From an uncultured Collinsella sp. (GTDB lineage: Bacteria; Actinomycetota; Coriobacteriia; Coriobacteriales; Coriobacteriaceae), in the NCBI GenBank assembly GCA_900755685.1, contig CAAEHI010000047.1, positions 1 to 46,066 of the forward strand: a stretch of DNA of 46,066 nt, read 5' to 3'. The position numbers and the translations under genes were made by a program. Positions 16,373-25,179 of this stretch are shown here, piece by piece (the first letter of the stretch is position 1; the number at the start of each line of letters is the position of its first letter). The notes under the pieces were generated by a model. It worked only from the letters and a program-made list of their open reading frames with translations. It did no database searches and had not been told where the DNA came from.

Positions 16373-17212
16373 TTATTCGCCCGGGTTGATGTTCGCGTAG
16401 AACTCGGCCCCGTCGTCCAGGCGCAGGATGCCCACGCGGCCGAACTCGGAGCCGGTGGCGGCGGCGCAGTCGATGTCGATGCGATCGGGCACACCAGCAG
16501 TGTCCTCGCCGCCCAAGCGCACGATCTGCCCGCGTCCCGATTCCTCATCGAGCCCCGCCAGACCACCGACCTCGCAATAGCGCCCAAGCGATACCGTGGG
16601 CGTGTGACCGCTCACCACGACCGGGCCCTTGCCCTCGGCAGAAAGCAGCCCGGTCGGCACATCCCAATAGCCGTGACGAATCCATAGCAGGTCATCGGAC
16701 GACTGCACCGCGAGCATCTGCTGCAACAGCTCGCGATCGGCACCCACCGCTCCGACGCCATCGGCACAATCGACGCCATGCTCAAGCAAAAACGCGCGCG
16801 CCGCCTTCATCTCGATTCCAGCATGTACCAGCAGATACGGGCGCTCCTCGGTCTCGACCACCGCGTAGAGCGGCAGCGCGGCCATCCATCGCACGAGCTC
16901 CTCGTATGCCTCAAATTCCATGTCGTTGAGCTGCTCGCGCGTCGTCCAGCCACCGTTGATATCCCAGGTCTCGGCATCGAGCGGATCCTGGCCAATGATG
17001 GCATCGAGCATGATCTGCTCGTGATTGCCCTTGAGCACGCGGGCGTTGGGCAGCGAGCGCACGAGCTTAATAACACCGACCGGATCGGGCCCGCGATCGA
17101 TCATGTCGCCCAGCACGTACAGTGTGTCGTCGGACGTCAACGAGATCTTAGACAGGGCCTCGTCAAGCGCACGCACGTGCCCGTGAGCGTCAGATGTCAC
17201 ATAGATCGCCAT
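16373..17212 (-). CDS. Metallophosphoesterase (calcineurin-like, PPP/ApaH type)
   Basis: A 279-residue metal-dependent phosphatase. The dimetal site is complete: DAHGH (D8, H10), GDMIDRG, GNHEQ, and later histidines including LLVHAG and VVSGHTP. Such proteins include serine/threonine phosphatases and diadenosine tetraphosphatases, and the sequence alone does not separate the two. ATG 17212 has AAGGAGAGG 7 bases upstream. It is divergent from the antiporter gene, with a 253-bp spacer. Confidence 0.9.
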   Translation of the reverse strand: MAIYVTSDAHGHVRALDEALSKISLTSDDTLYVLGDMIDRGPDPVGVIKLVRSLPNARVLKGNHEQIMLDAIIGQDPLDAETWDINGGWTTREQLNDMEFEAYEELVRWMAALPLYAVVETEERPYLLVHAGIEMKAARAFLLEHGVDCADGVGAVGADRELLQQMLAVQSSDDLLWIRHGYWDVPTGLLSAEGKGPVVVSGHTPTVSLGRYCEVGGLAGLDEESGRGQIVRLGGEDTAGVPDRIDIDCAAATGSEFGRVGILRLDDGAEFYANINPGE

Positions 17213-17465
17213 GGTACGCCTCTCCTTGCATTGCGGCCGAAGCCCGGTGCCGCAACTAAAACTTCAAGTTGAACTTAAACGTTACCCATTGTACTCCGTT
17301 GCAATAAAGCTGGAAAGGGTTTCCGAGCAGAGGCAAAGACGGCAGCCGTCTATGACGATATCGCGCACGCCCGCAATCCAACCCCATAAACCCACCATCT
17401 TTGGGTACAAATAACCGCAGGCAACTGACCGTGCCACGCCAACCACCCAGGAGCGGACACCATCT

Positions 17466-19067
17466 ATGAACCAGATCCTTCTCTTTATCGGCCTCGTCAT
17501 CATTTTGTGCCTGACCATCAAACCCGTCGGCAAAAAACTCCCCTTCCCCACCCTGCTCATCTTTATCGCGCTCGGCATGCTGTTGGGCGTCAACGGCCCA
17601 GCGCATATCGACTTTAGCGACTACGCGCTCACCGAAACCGTCTGCAGCACGGCGCTGCTGTTCATCATGTTCTACGGCGGCTTTAACACCAATATCGACC
17701 GCGCCAAGCCCGTCGCTGCGCCGGCGGTGCTGCTGAGCACGCTCGGCGTCGTCATCACTGCCGGCATCACCGGCGTGTTCGCCCACTTCGCGCTGGGGTT
17801 CGACTGGATCGGTGGCCTGCTGCTGGGCTCGGTCGTAGCATCCACCGATGCGGCCAGCGTCTTTAGCGTGCTGCGCGAGCACAGCCTTTCGCTGAAGGGC
17901 GGCACCGACTCGCTACTCGAGGTCGAATCGGGCTCCAACGACCCCGTCGCCTACATGCTCACCGCCGTGCTCGCCACACTCGCGGCCGGCGGCGACATCA
18001 ACATTCCCGCACTGCTGGCCAAGCAGATTATCCTGGGCGCGGGCCTGGGTCTTGCAATCGGCTGGGCGGCGGGCCGCCTGATTGAACGCGCGCACGCAAC
18101 GGCCGAGGGCGCGCAGACTATCTTTTTGTTCGCCGTGGCGATCGTGGCCTACGCGCTGCCGAGCTACCTGGGCGGCAACGGCTTTTTGGCCGTGTATCTA
18201 GCCGGCATTGTGCTGGGCGCGAGCGACATCACCGGCAAGATCGAGATGGCGCACTTCTTTGACACTCTCACCGAGATGGCAGAGATGACGATCTTCTTCT
18301 TGCTCGGCCTGCTCGTAACGCCCACCCGCCTGCCGCAAATGCTGCTGCCGGGCCTGGCGCTCATGGCGTTTATGCTCTTCGTGAGCCGCCCCATCGCCGT
18401 GGGCATGCTGTTGGCGCCCTTTAAGACCAACCCTCGCCAGGTTGCGCTCGTAAGCTGGGCGGGCCTGCGCGGAGCAGCTTCGGTCGTCTTTAGTCTCTTT
18501 GCCGTGGTTGCCGGCGTTCCCGGTGGGCACGACCTATTTGACCTGGTCTTTGTGATTGCCGTGTCGAGCATTGTGGTACAGGGTTCGCTGCTGCCGGCGG
18601 TGGCGAAGAAGCTCGATATGATCGATGCGACCGGCGACGTGCGCCGCACCTTTAACGACTACCGCGACGAGGATGGCATGTCGTTTGTAAAGCTCAAGGT
18701 GGGCGCTGGACATCCGTTTGCCGGACGCTCGCTCGCGGACATTGGCAGCGCCACCAACATGCTCGTGGTCCTGGTGCTGCGCGACGGGGCGCACCCGGTG
18801 CTGCCCAACGGCGATACCGTGATCCAGGAAGGCGATCTGCTGGTGATGGCCGCACCAACGTTCGAAGAGCGTGCCGAGGTTACGCTGCGCGAGGTCACTG
18901 TGACACCCCACGGTCGCCTGGCCGGCCAGCGCCTGTGCGATGTGCCGCAAGGCAAACATCCGTTTATTGTGGTGATGCTCAAGCGCGAAGGCCAAACGAT
19001 CATCCCCGACGGCAACACCCTAATATACGCCGGCGACGAAGCCGTCATCGCCACGCTAGCATCGTAG
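17466..19067 (+). CDS. CPA1-type K+/H+ (or Na+/H+) antiporter with TrkA-C domains
   Basis: A 533-residue antiporter of the NhaP2/CvrA type. Residues ~1-385 are about 12 to 13 membrane helices with the ESGSNDPVAYM block characteristic of CPA1 exchangers and SWAGLRGAASVVF near the end of the membrane part. Residues ~400-470 and ~475-533 form two TrkA-C-like ligand-binding domains, so ion flux may be gated by a nucleotide. Start ATG 17466 has AGGAG 12 bases upstream, slightly far. It stands as a single gene. Confidence 0.92.
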   Translation: MNQILLFIGLVIILCLTIKPVGKKLPFPTLLIFIALGMLLGVNGPAHIDFSDYALTETVCSTALLFIMFYGGFNTNIDRAKPVAAPAVLLSTLGVVITAGITGVFAHFALGFDWIGGLLLGSVVASTDAASVFSVLREHSLSLKGGTDSLLEVESGSNDPVAYMLTAVLATLAAGGDINIPALLAKQIILGAGLGLAIGWAAGRLIERAHATAEGAQTIFLFAVAIVAYALPSYLGGNGFLAVYLAGIVLGASDITGKIEMAHFFDTLTEMAEMTIFFLLGLLVTPTRLPQMLLPGLALMAFMLFVSRPIAVGMLLAPFKTNPRQVALVSWAGLRGAASVVFSLFAVVAGVPGGHDLFDLVFVIAVSSIVVQGSLLPAVAKKLDMIDATGDVRRTFNDYRDEDGMSFVKLKVGAGHPFAGRSLADIGSATNMLVVLVLRDGAHPVLPNGDTVIQEGDLLVMAAPTFEERAEVTLREVTVTPHGRLAGQRLCDVPQGKHPFIVVMLKREGQTIIPDGNTLIYAGDEAVIATLAS

Positions 19068-19293
19068 TGACTAGGAGGTAGCTACTTTAGGACGAAGAGA
19101 TCAAGCGCCTAGGAACCTCATGTCTTCGCTCGCAGATTTGGATTTGCCTGAGGAGTAAAGCACCCCTCCCCCATGTAACCATCCTGTAAATCATAGCGAC
19201 GCACTCGAGTTTTACCGTGATGCGGTCGCGCCTGGCGCTCCACTGTGCTAAAGTAACCCGAACGTCCAAACGACTACAAGGGGGAACTAGAAG

Positions 19294-20418
19294 ATGGCAC
19301 GTGTGCACAACTTCTCAGCTGGCCCGGCAGCGCTGCCCACAAGCGTGCTCGCCGAGATCGCCGACGAGATGATGGACTACCGCGGTTGCGGCATGTCCGT
19401 GCTCGAGATGAGCCATCGATCTAGCATGTACCAGCAGATCATCGACGACGCCGAGGCAACCCTGCGTCGCCTGCTGAGCATCCCCGACAACTACCGTGTC
19501 CTGTTTTTGCAGGGCGGCGCCACGCTGCAGTTTGCGGGCATCCCCATGAACCTCATGCGCCGCGGCCGCGCCGGCTACATCGTGACCGGCAACTTTGCCA
19601 ACAAGGCATACAAGGAGGCCGCCAAGTACGGCGAGGCCGTGCTGCTCGCGAGCTCCGAGGACACCAACTTCGACCGCATCCCCGACATGGCCGACATCAA
19701 CGCGCGCATTGCCGCCGAGGCCGCGAGCGACGGGCTCGACTACGTTTACATCTGCCAGAACAACACCATCTTTGGCACCATGTACCACGAGCTGCCCGCT
19801 TGCGGCGACGTACCGCTGGTCGCAGATGTCTCGAGCTGCTTTCTGTCGCAGCCGCTCGATGTTGAGCGCTACGGGCTCATCTACGCCGGCGCGCAGAAAA
19901 ACGCCGGCGCCGCGGGCGTGACCGTGGTTATCGTGCGCGACGACCTCATCGCCGACGGCCCCGCCTTTGCGCGGGCGCCGCAGTACATGGACCTTAAGAC
20001 CCAGGCCGCCAAGGGCTCCATGCTCAACACGCCCAACACCTTTGGCATCTACGTGTGCGGCAAGGTGTTCCGGTGGGTCGAGGAGACCGGCGGACTTGCC
20101 GCCATGGCCGAGCGCAACTGGGCCAAGGCCAACCTGCTCTATGACCTGCTCGAGCACAGTGTGCTGTTCCATGGCACCACGCAGGCCGACAGCCGCTCCA
20201 TCGCCAACGTCACCTTCCGCACCGGCGACGCCGAACTCGACGCGGCCTTTGTCGCAGGCGCGGCCGAGCACCAGATTCAAAACGTCAAGGGCCATCGTCT
20301 GGTAGGCGGCATGCGCGCCAGCGTCTACAACGCCGTAACCATGGAAGACGTGCAGGCACTGGCCTCGTACATGAAGGACTTCGAAACGCAGCGTAGTTTG
20401 AGCCCGCGATCTAACTAG
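19294..20418 (+). CDS. serC: Phosphoserine aminotransferase
   Basis: A PLP enzyme converting 3-phosphohydroxypyruvate and glutamate to phosphoserine. The 374-residue protein starts NFSAGPAALP, contains MSHRS and LFLQGGATLQF, and has the PLP lysine in GAQKNAG (Lys202). ATG 19294 has GGGGGAA about 8 bases upstream. serA begins 69 bp after the stop on the same strand, so the two form a serine biosynthesis operon. The upstream gap 19068-19293 shows no clear gene. No serB-type phosphatase is next to the pair. Confidence 0.97.
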   Translation: MARVHNFSAGPAALPTSVLAEIADEMMDYRGCGMSVLEMSHRSSMYQQIIDDAEATLRRLLSIPDNYRVLFLQGGATLQFAGIPMNLMRRGRAGYIVTGNFANKAYKEAAKYGEAVLLASSEDTNFDRIPDMADINARIAAEAASDGLDYVYICQNNTIFGTMYHELPACGDVPLVADVSSCFLSQPLDVERYGLIYAGAQKNAGAAGVTVVIVRDDLIADGPAFARAPQYMDLKTQAAKGSMLNTPNTFGIYVCGKVFRWVEETGGLAAMAERNWAKANLLYDLLEHSVLFHGTTQADSRSIANVTFRTGDAELDAAFVAGAAEHQIQNVKGHRLVGGMRASVYNAVTMEDVQALASYMKDFETQRSLSPRSN

Positions 20419-20487
20419 CCCGCAACGCGCGGGCCGACCAGCCACTTCAAACCACCTGTTTAAACCAAACCTGCTAAGGAGTTTTTC

Positions 20488-21651
20488 ATGCGCAAGATTA
20501 AGACCATCGACGACATCACCAAGGACGGCAAAGTCGAGTTTGGCGAGGGCTACGAATTTGTGAGCACCGCCGAGGAGGCCGACGCCATCCTGATGCGCTC
20601 GACTGACCTGCACGGCTACGAGCTGCCCGAAGGTATCCGCGCCATCGCCCGCTGCGGCGCCGGCGTCAACAACATCCCCGTCGAGGAGTACGCCAAGAAG
20701 GGCGTCGTCGTCTTTAACTCCCCCGGTGCCAACAGCAACGCCGTTAAGGAGCTCGTCCTAGGCATGCTGGTGCTCTCGAGCCGCGGCGTGGTGCAATCGA
20801 TGAACTGGGTGCGCGACAACGCCGACGACCCCGAGATCCAGGTCGACGCCGAGAAGGCCAAGAAGGCCTTTGTGGGCCGCGAGCTCAAGGGCAAGCGCAT
20901 CGGCGTCATCGGTCTGGGCAACGTAGGCTCCAAGGTCGCCAACGCCTGCGTCAATCTGGGCATGGACGTCTACGGCTACGATCCGTTCATTTCCGTTGAG
21001 CACGCGTGGGTGCTGAGCCGCGAGGTGCAGCGCGTGGGCACGCTCGAAGATCTCTGCCGCGGCTGTGATTACCTCACGGTGCACGTGCCCAGCAAGGCCG
21101 ACACCATCGGCATGATCAGCACCGAGCAGATCAACCTGCTGGCCCCGGACGCCGTGCTCATCAACTACGCACGCGAGACCATCATTGACGAGGACGCCGT
21201 TGACGCCGCCCTGCGCGAGGGCAAGCTGAGCTGGTTTAGCTGCGATTTTGCCACGCCCAAGACCGTCAAGATGCCCAACACGTTTATCACCACGCACTCG
21301 GGCGCCGGCACTGGCGAGGCCGAGGCCAACTGCGCCGACATGGCCATCAGCGAGCTTAAGGATTACCTGGAGAACGGCAACATCGCGCACAGCGTCAACT
21401 ACCCCGCCTGCAGCATGGGCAAGGCGCGCGCCGCAAGCCGCATCGCCTGCCTGCACGCCAACGTGCCCAACATGATCGGTCAGATCACGGCAATCCTGGC
21501 CAAGGACAATGCCAACGTGCAGCGTATGACCAACGAGTCTGCCGGCGAGAACGCCTACACCATGTTCGACACCGACGAGCACCTGGACAGCAGCACCATC
21601 GAGGCGCTCAAGCAGATTCCGTCGATGTATCGCGTGCGCGTGATCAAATAG
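20488..21651 (+). CDS. serA: D-3-phosphoglycerate dehydrogenase
   Basis: Oxidises 3-phosphoglycerate with NAD+ in the first step of serine synthesis. The 387-residue form has the substrate region near the N-terminus (RCGAGVNNIPVEEYAKKGV), the NAD site GVIGLGNVGSKVA, the catalytic arginine in NYARETIIDEDAV and the histidine in TTHSGAGTGEAEANC. A C-terminal ACT domain (ANVPNMIGQITAILAKDNAN) suggests feedback by serine. AAGGAG lies six bases before ATG 20488. A strong terminator follows. Confidence 0.96.
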   Translation: MRKIKTIDDITKDGKVEFGEGYEFVSTAEEADAILMRSTDLHGYELPEGIRAIARCGAGVNNIPVEEYAKKGVVVFNSPGANSNAVKELVLGMLVLSSRGVVQSMNWVRDNADDPEIQVDAEKAKKAFVGRELKGKRIGVIGLGNVGSKVANACVNLGMDVYGYDPFISVEHAWVLSREVQRVGTLEDLCRGCDYLTVHVPSKADTIGMISTEQINLLAPDAVLINYARETIIDEDAVDAALREGKLSWFSCDFATPKTVKMPNTFITTHSGAGTGEAEANCADMAISELKDYLENGNIAHSVNYPACSMGKARAASRIACLHANVPNMIGQITAILAKDNANVQRMTNESAGENAYTMFDTDEHLDSSTIEALKQIPSMYRVRVIK

Positions 21652-21714
21652 CGCCGGCTGATCTGACGGGCAGTTCCCCATGTGGCCTGCCCGTTACTGA
21701 CATTGAATGCCCGC

Positions 21715-21750
21715 GGGGGCGCCTTTCGCACGAGAGGCGCCCCCGTTTTT
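21715..21750 (+). terminator. Rho-independent terminator of serC-serA
   Basis: A perfect 10-bp stem GGGGGCGCCT/AGGCGCCCCC with a 10-base loop, followed by GTTTTT, 64 bases after the serA stop. Confidence 0.92.
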
Positions 21751-21783
21751 GTGAGCGCTCCATTAAATGCACCGAGCCGCTTC

Positions 21784-21814
21784 TTGACATACAATTTGTA
21801 TGTTGACCTAACTA
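21784..21814 (+). promoter_or_regulatory. Promoter with overlapping 17-bp palindromic operator
   Basis: A consensus -35 TTGACA (21784-21789) is followed by a -10-like TAACTA (21809-21814) with a 19-bp spacer. ACATACAATTTGTATGT (21787-21803) is a perfect palindrome (8-1-8) overlapping the -35 and spacer, so a bound repressor would block the M20 peptidase gene. TTGTAT half-sites are reminiscent of GntR-family operators; the regulator is unknown. Confidence 0.6.
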
Positions 21815-21828
21815 TCTGTGAGGTGCCT

Positions 21829-23049
21829 ATGGTTGATACAGATTTTGCTTGGCGGCTTACGCAAGGGCTCGTGCGGATCGACAGTTCCGACCCAGGTGCG
21901 TATGAGGGCGAGATTGAACGCTATATCAAAGTGTTGGTTGAGGCTCAATTGGAGCGGTTGAGTCATCCGGTGCTCCATGCCGTGCAGGTTGAGGAACTCG
22001 AGGTGCTGACCGGACGCCGCAATCTCATGGTCACCGTGCCCGGTTTGAGCGACGAGCCACGGCTCGTCTACATCTGCCACATGGATACAGTCACCTTGGG
22101 CGACGGCTGGGACGCGGACATTACGCCGCTCGGGGCGGTCGTGCGCGACGGCAAGCTCTACGGCCGCGGCGCCTGCGATATGAAGGGTGGCCTGGCCTGT
22201 GCCATTGCCGCACTGGTCCATACGCTCGAGCGCGTGGCGGCGGATGGCGCGCTGCCCCGCCGCGGCTTTTCGCTCATCTGCTCGGTCGACGAGGAAGACT
22301 TTATGCGAGGCTCCGAGGCAGCCATCGATGCCGGCTGGGTCGGTTCGCGCGAATGGGTGCTGGACACCGAGCCCACCGACGGACAGATCCAGGTGGCGCA
22401 CAAGGGGCGTACGTGGTTCGAGATTGAAATGGATGGCGTGACGGCGCATGCAAGCCGGCCCTGGAAGGGCGCGGATGCCGTCGCCGCCATGGCCGAGGTC
22501 GTGTGTTCGCTCCGTCGCGCGTTTGTGGCGCTGCCCGCGCACGATGAGCTGGGGCCTTCGACCATCACGTTCGGCCAAATCGAGGGCGGATATCGCCCCT
22601 ACGTCGTACCCGACCGCGCCAAAGTCTGGGTCGACATGCGCCTGACCCCGCCGACCGATACGGCCGCCGTAACGCGCATGGTAGAGCAGGCCATCGCCGT
22701 CGCCGAAGCCGCCATTCCCGGTTGCCACGGCAGCTACGTCGTGACGGGCGACCGCCCCGCCATCGAGCGCGACCCGAACTCTCCCCTTCTAGCAGCGCTC
22801 AAGCGTGCCGCCGATGACGTGACGGACGCGGACACGACCGTCGGCTTCTTTACCGGCTACACCGACACCGCCGTCATTGCCGGCAAGACAGGTAACCGCA
22901 ATTGCATGAGCTACGGTCCCGGGTCGCTCGCGCTCGCGCACAAGCCCAACGAATATGTGCCCCACGCCGATATCGTTCGTTGTCAGCAGGTGCTAATCGC
23001 GCTCGCCGATAACGTGCTCTGGGACGCGAGCGGCCAAGTTGGGGCATAA
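21829..23049 (+). CDS. M20 family metallopeptidase (ArgE/DapE/carboxypeptidase type)
   Basis: A 406-residue zinc-dependent amidohydrolase or peptidase. Seen: CHMDTV (first metal histidine and aspartate), GRGACDMKGGLA (bridging Asp), SVDEEDFMRGS (catalytic Glu pair), a dimerisation domain with DGVTAHASRPWKGADAVAAM, and HKPNEYVPHAD with the last metal histidine. This gives the complete M20 active-site set. The substrate (acylated amino acid or peptide) cannot be fixed. ATG 21829 is used because GAGGTG is just upstream and a -35/operator region precedes it; the frame is open 49 codons further back through the serA terminator, which is unlikely to be coding. Confidence 0.9.
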   Translation: MVDTDFAWRLTQGLVRIDSSDPGAYEGEIERYIKVLVEAQLERLSHPVLHAVQVEELEVLTGRRNLMVTVPGLSDEPRLVYICHMDTVTLGDGWDADITPLGAVVRDGKLYGRGACDMKGGLACAIAALVHTLERVAADGALPRRGFSLICSVDEEDFMRGSEAAIDAGWVGSREWVLDTEPTDGQIQVAHKGRTWFEIEMDGVTAHASRPWKGADAVAAMAEVVCSLRRAFVALPAHDELGPSTITFGQIEGGYRPYVVPDRAKVWVDMRLTPPTDTAAVTRMVEQAIAVAEAAIPGCHGSYVVTGDRPAIERDPNSPLLAALKRAADDVTDADTTVGFFTGYTDTAVIAGKTGNRNCMSYGPGSLALAHKPNEYVPHADIVRCQQVLIALADNVLWDASGQVGA

Positions 23050-23088
23050 TAAGCCGCGAACAAACCGACTCGTGCGTTAGGACCGCCC

Positions 23089-23772
23089 ATGAAAGCACTT
23101 CCGTTTCCCTGCATCCGCCCGGCTCAGGACCGCGTGCTCGAGGCGCTGCCTGCAATGGGCAGCATCCTGAGCGGCAACGATGCTCTGCGCGGAGCCATTG
23201 CCGATGGCCTGATGCTCAAGGACCCGGGTGCGGCGTATTACGTGTACGAATGCTCGGGCGAGCCGGGACGTGTGACGGGTGTCGTGGCGATCTGCCCGAC
23301 GAGTGTACTTGCGGGCGGCAAGGGCGATGCCAGCGCCGGCGTGGCCGCCGCCGCGCGCGCGATCGCCGAGCTCAAGGTGCAGCCGCGCCCCGTATCGCTC
23401 GCCTACGAGGCCTCGCCCGTCATGGATATCATCCTGGGCGCCGCCAAAGAGGGCGCGTCGCTCTACGCCGTCACCGACCCCGCGGGCATTACGCACCGCG
23501 CGTGGGAGGTCAAGCGCGAGGACGCCGTCGGGGCCATCCGCGCTATGCTCGCCCAAGCACCGGAGCCGGCACTGGTCGACGACCCCGCCTACGCCGCCGC
23601 TCTGACCGGGGCGTCGCAGCTGCTGGCCGATGAGGCCCGTGCCGCCGGAACGTACACCGGCAAGGAGCCGTTCAACTTTGCCGTTGCCGTGCTCTTCCCC
23701 GCCGCGCAGGTCAGCGGCGCCGCGCTGCAAGTTCCGACAGGTCTGCTCACGCACCAGGTCGCGCGGTTCTAG
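23089..23772 (+). CDS. Short DUF1015-like protein
   Basis: A 227-residue protein resembling the N-terminal half of DUF1015 proteins, which are usually about 400 residues. Matching features are the N-terminal PFPCIRP, the YYVYEC strand, PVSLAYEASPVMDIIL, LYAVTDPAGITHRAWEV and a following region where full-length relatives carry a DGHHR motif. That motif is absent here (DDPAYAAAL instead). From memory, DUF1015 genes often sit near serA/serC in anaerobes, which fits this location. Function is unknown. TAGGA lies 7 bases before the start. Confidence 0.7.
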   Translation: MKALPFPCIRPAQDRVLEALPAMGSILSGNDALRGAIADGLMLKDPGAAYYVYECSGEPGRVTGVVAICPTSVLAGGKGDASAGVAAAARAIAELKVQPRPVSLAYEASPVMDIILGAAKEGASLYAVTDPAGITHRAWEVKREDAVGAIRAMLAQAPEPALVDDPAYAAALTGASQLLADEARAAGTYTGKEPFNFAVAVLFPAAQVSGAALQVPTGLLTHQVARF

Positions 23773-23817
23773 CAAGACCAGACCGCCCAGCACAAAAATC
23801 GGCAGCTCAACAAACAG

Positions 23818-23858
23818 GGGGCGGAGATGCAGCAGGTACATGCATCTCCGCCCCTTTT
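23818..23858 (+). terminator. Rho-independent terminator after the DUF1015-like gene
   Basis: A perfect 14-bp stem GGGGCGGAGATGCA/TGCATCTCCGCCCC with a 9-base loop, followed by four Ts. It lies 45 bases past the stop, before the convergent histidine phosphatase gene. Confidence 0.88.
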
Positions 23859-23901
23859 GCGTCGAGAAGTTATGCCGACGACCCGTGCCGCCGCGCTCGC
23901 G

Positions 23902-24537
23902 TTATCCGCGCTGCGGGCCTGCTGCCGCCACAAGTGGTTCAAGCCCCAGCTCGCGCGCGCAATCCTCCTGCGTAAAAATCTCAACCAGTTCAAACGTATC
24001 CGTCGCATCATCAAACGCAAAGTGCAGCACCGAGCAGTTGCCTGGCACGCGGTCGCGCTCATCGGCCGCCGCGCCCTTCACATGGTCCATGAACTCCTTG
24101 ATGGCCGAGCCGTGGCTCACCGCGAGCACGCACTCGTGGTCCGGGCGACGCATAAGATCGGTCAACGTCGCCACCATGCGCTCGCGCACCTGCATCTGGC
24201 CCTCGCCGCCAAACTGGCGATAGAAGTCGCGCCACGGGCGCTCGGGCATGAGCATCACGCGCTCGGCCTCAAAGTCGCCAAAGAACCACTCACGCAGGCC
24301 GTCCAGGCGCTCGTACGCCAAGCCCGGCCACAAGTTGGCGATGGTCTGCTCGGTGCGGTGCAGCGTCGAGGTGTAGGCATGATCGGGCTCAATGCCGCGC
24401 GCACGCAAGAACATGCCGGCACGCGCCGCCTGGTCGCATCCCAGCTGCGTGAGCGGCGAGTCACTCCAACCCTGAATAATGCGCTTAAGGTTGAATATTG
24501 TCTGCCCATGACGAACCAGATACAGGTCTTTATTCAT
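23902..24537 (-). CDS. Histidine phosphatase family protein (downstream paralog)
   Basis: A 211-residue phosphoglycerate mutase-like phosphatase. The catalytic LVRHGQT (His10) is at the N-terminus, the acid residue lies in GLREWFFGDFE, and the second histidine is in VLAVSHGSAIKEF. ATG 24537 has AAAGGA 6-7 bases upstream. It begins 17 bp after the stop of a paralog with the same motif order, so the pair arose by tandem duplication and is probably cotranscribed. The substrate is unknown; candidates include phosphoglycerate- or nucleotide-type phosphoesters. No serB-type phosphatase was seen beside serC-serA. Confidence 0.9.
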   Translation of the reverse strand: MNKDLYLVRHGQTIFNLKRIIQGWSDSPLTQLGCDQAARAGMFLRARGIEPDHAYTSTLHRTEQTIANLWPGLAYERLDGLREWFFGDFEAERVMLMPERPWRDFYRQFGGEGQMQVRERMVATLTDLMRRPDHECVLAVSHGSAIKEFMDHVKGAAADERDRVPGNCSVLHFAFDDATDTFELVEIFTQEDCARELGLEPLVAAAGPQRG

Positions 24538-24554
24538 AGGGGTCCTTTCGTTCG

Positions 24555-25097
24555 TTACCAATCAAGGAGCGAAAACGCCCCGTCGCAATAGCCAAAATGA
24601 AGCACGGCACCGTTGTCGGGTAGCTCTCCCCTGCCAGTCACATACTCAAGAAACTCCTGGCAGGCTGAGCCGTGGGAGACTGCCAGCACGCAGTCGTGCT
24701 GCGGCCTGGCCATGATGCGCGACAGCACCGCGACCATACGCGACTGGAGCTGCACTTCAGACTCGCCACCAAAGGCCACCGGATAATCACCCCAGGGCTG
24801 CGGCGGCATATCGCGATTTGATGTGCCCTCCAGCGAGCCCAAATGCCACTCGCGTAGGTCATCGACCAGCTCTATCGAGCGGCCCTCACCAGCAATTAGC
24901 TCAGCCGTACGCCGCGCCCGGCCCAACGGGGAGGAATACACACGGTCAAAGGTCACGCCACGCGCCTCAAACGCCGCGCGCGTCGCCAGCGCCTGCTCGC
25001 GCCCGCGCGCCGTAAGCGGCGAATCGTGCCCACCCTGCAAAATGTTCTGCACATTGAGCTCAGTCTGCCCATGCCGCACCAAATACAGATCTGCCAC
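24555..25097 (-). CDS. Histidine phosphatase family protein (upstream paralog)
   Basis: A 180-residue paralog of the next gene. It carries LYLVRHGQTELN (His9), SSPLGRARRTAE, DLREWHLGSLEGTSN and LAVSHGSACQEFLEY. The start is GTG 25097 with GAGGGGAGG about five bases upstream, giving VADLYLVRHG. The frame is open 61 codons further upstream but runs through the family A palindrome, so the longer version is rejected. The lack of ~30 residues relative to its neighbour lies at the C-terminus. Confidence 0.9.
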   Translation of the reverse strand: MADLYLVRHGQTELNVQNILQGGHDSPLTARGREQALATRAAFEARGVTFDRVYSSPLGRARRTAELIAGEGRSIELVDDLREWHLGSLEGTSNRDMPPQPWGDYPVAFGGESEVQLQSRMVAVLSRIMARPQHDCVLAVSHGSACQEFLEYVTGRGELPDNGAVLHFGYCDGAFSLLDW

Positions 25098-25112
25098 ACG
25101 CCCTCCCCTCGT

Positions 25113-25147
25113 ACCACCACAAAGGGGACAGGTACCTTTGTGGTGGT
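25113..25147. repeat. REP-like palindrome family A, copy 5
   Basis: Arms ACCACCACAAAGG and CCTTTGTGGTGGT with loop GGACAGGTA. It lies about 30 bases past the stop of the minus-strand nitroreductase gene, 15 kb away from the other four copies. Confidence 0.95.
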
Positions 25148-25179
25148 TTACCGCCGGATCACACCGCGGCGACACCCAA

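Noticed and set aside
19068..19293. Possible small gene between the antiporter and serC
   Set aside because: Short frames exist on both strands, but none has a ribosome binding site or recognisable sequence; treated as intergenic.
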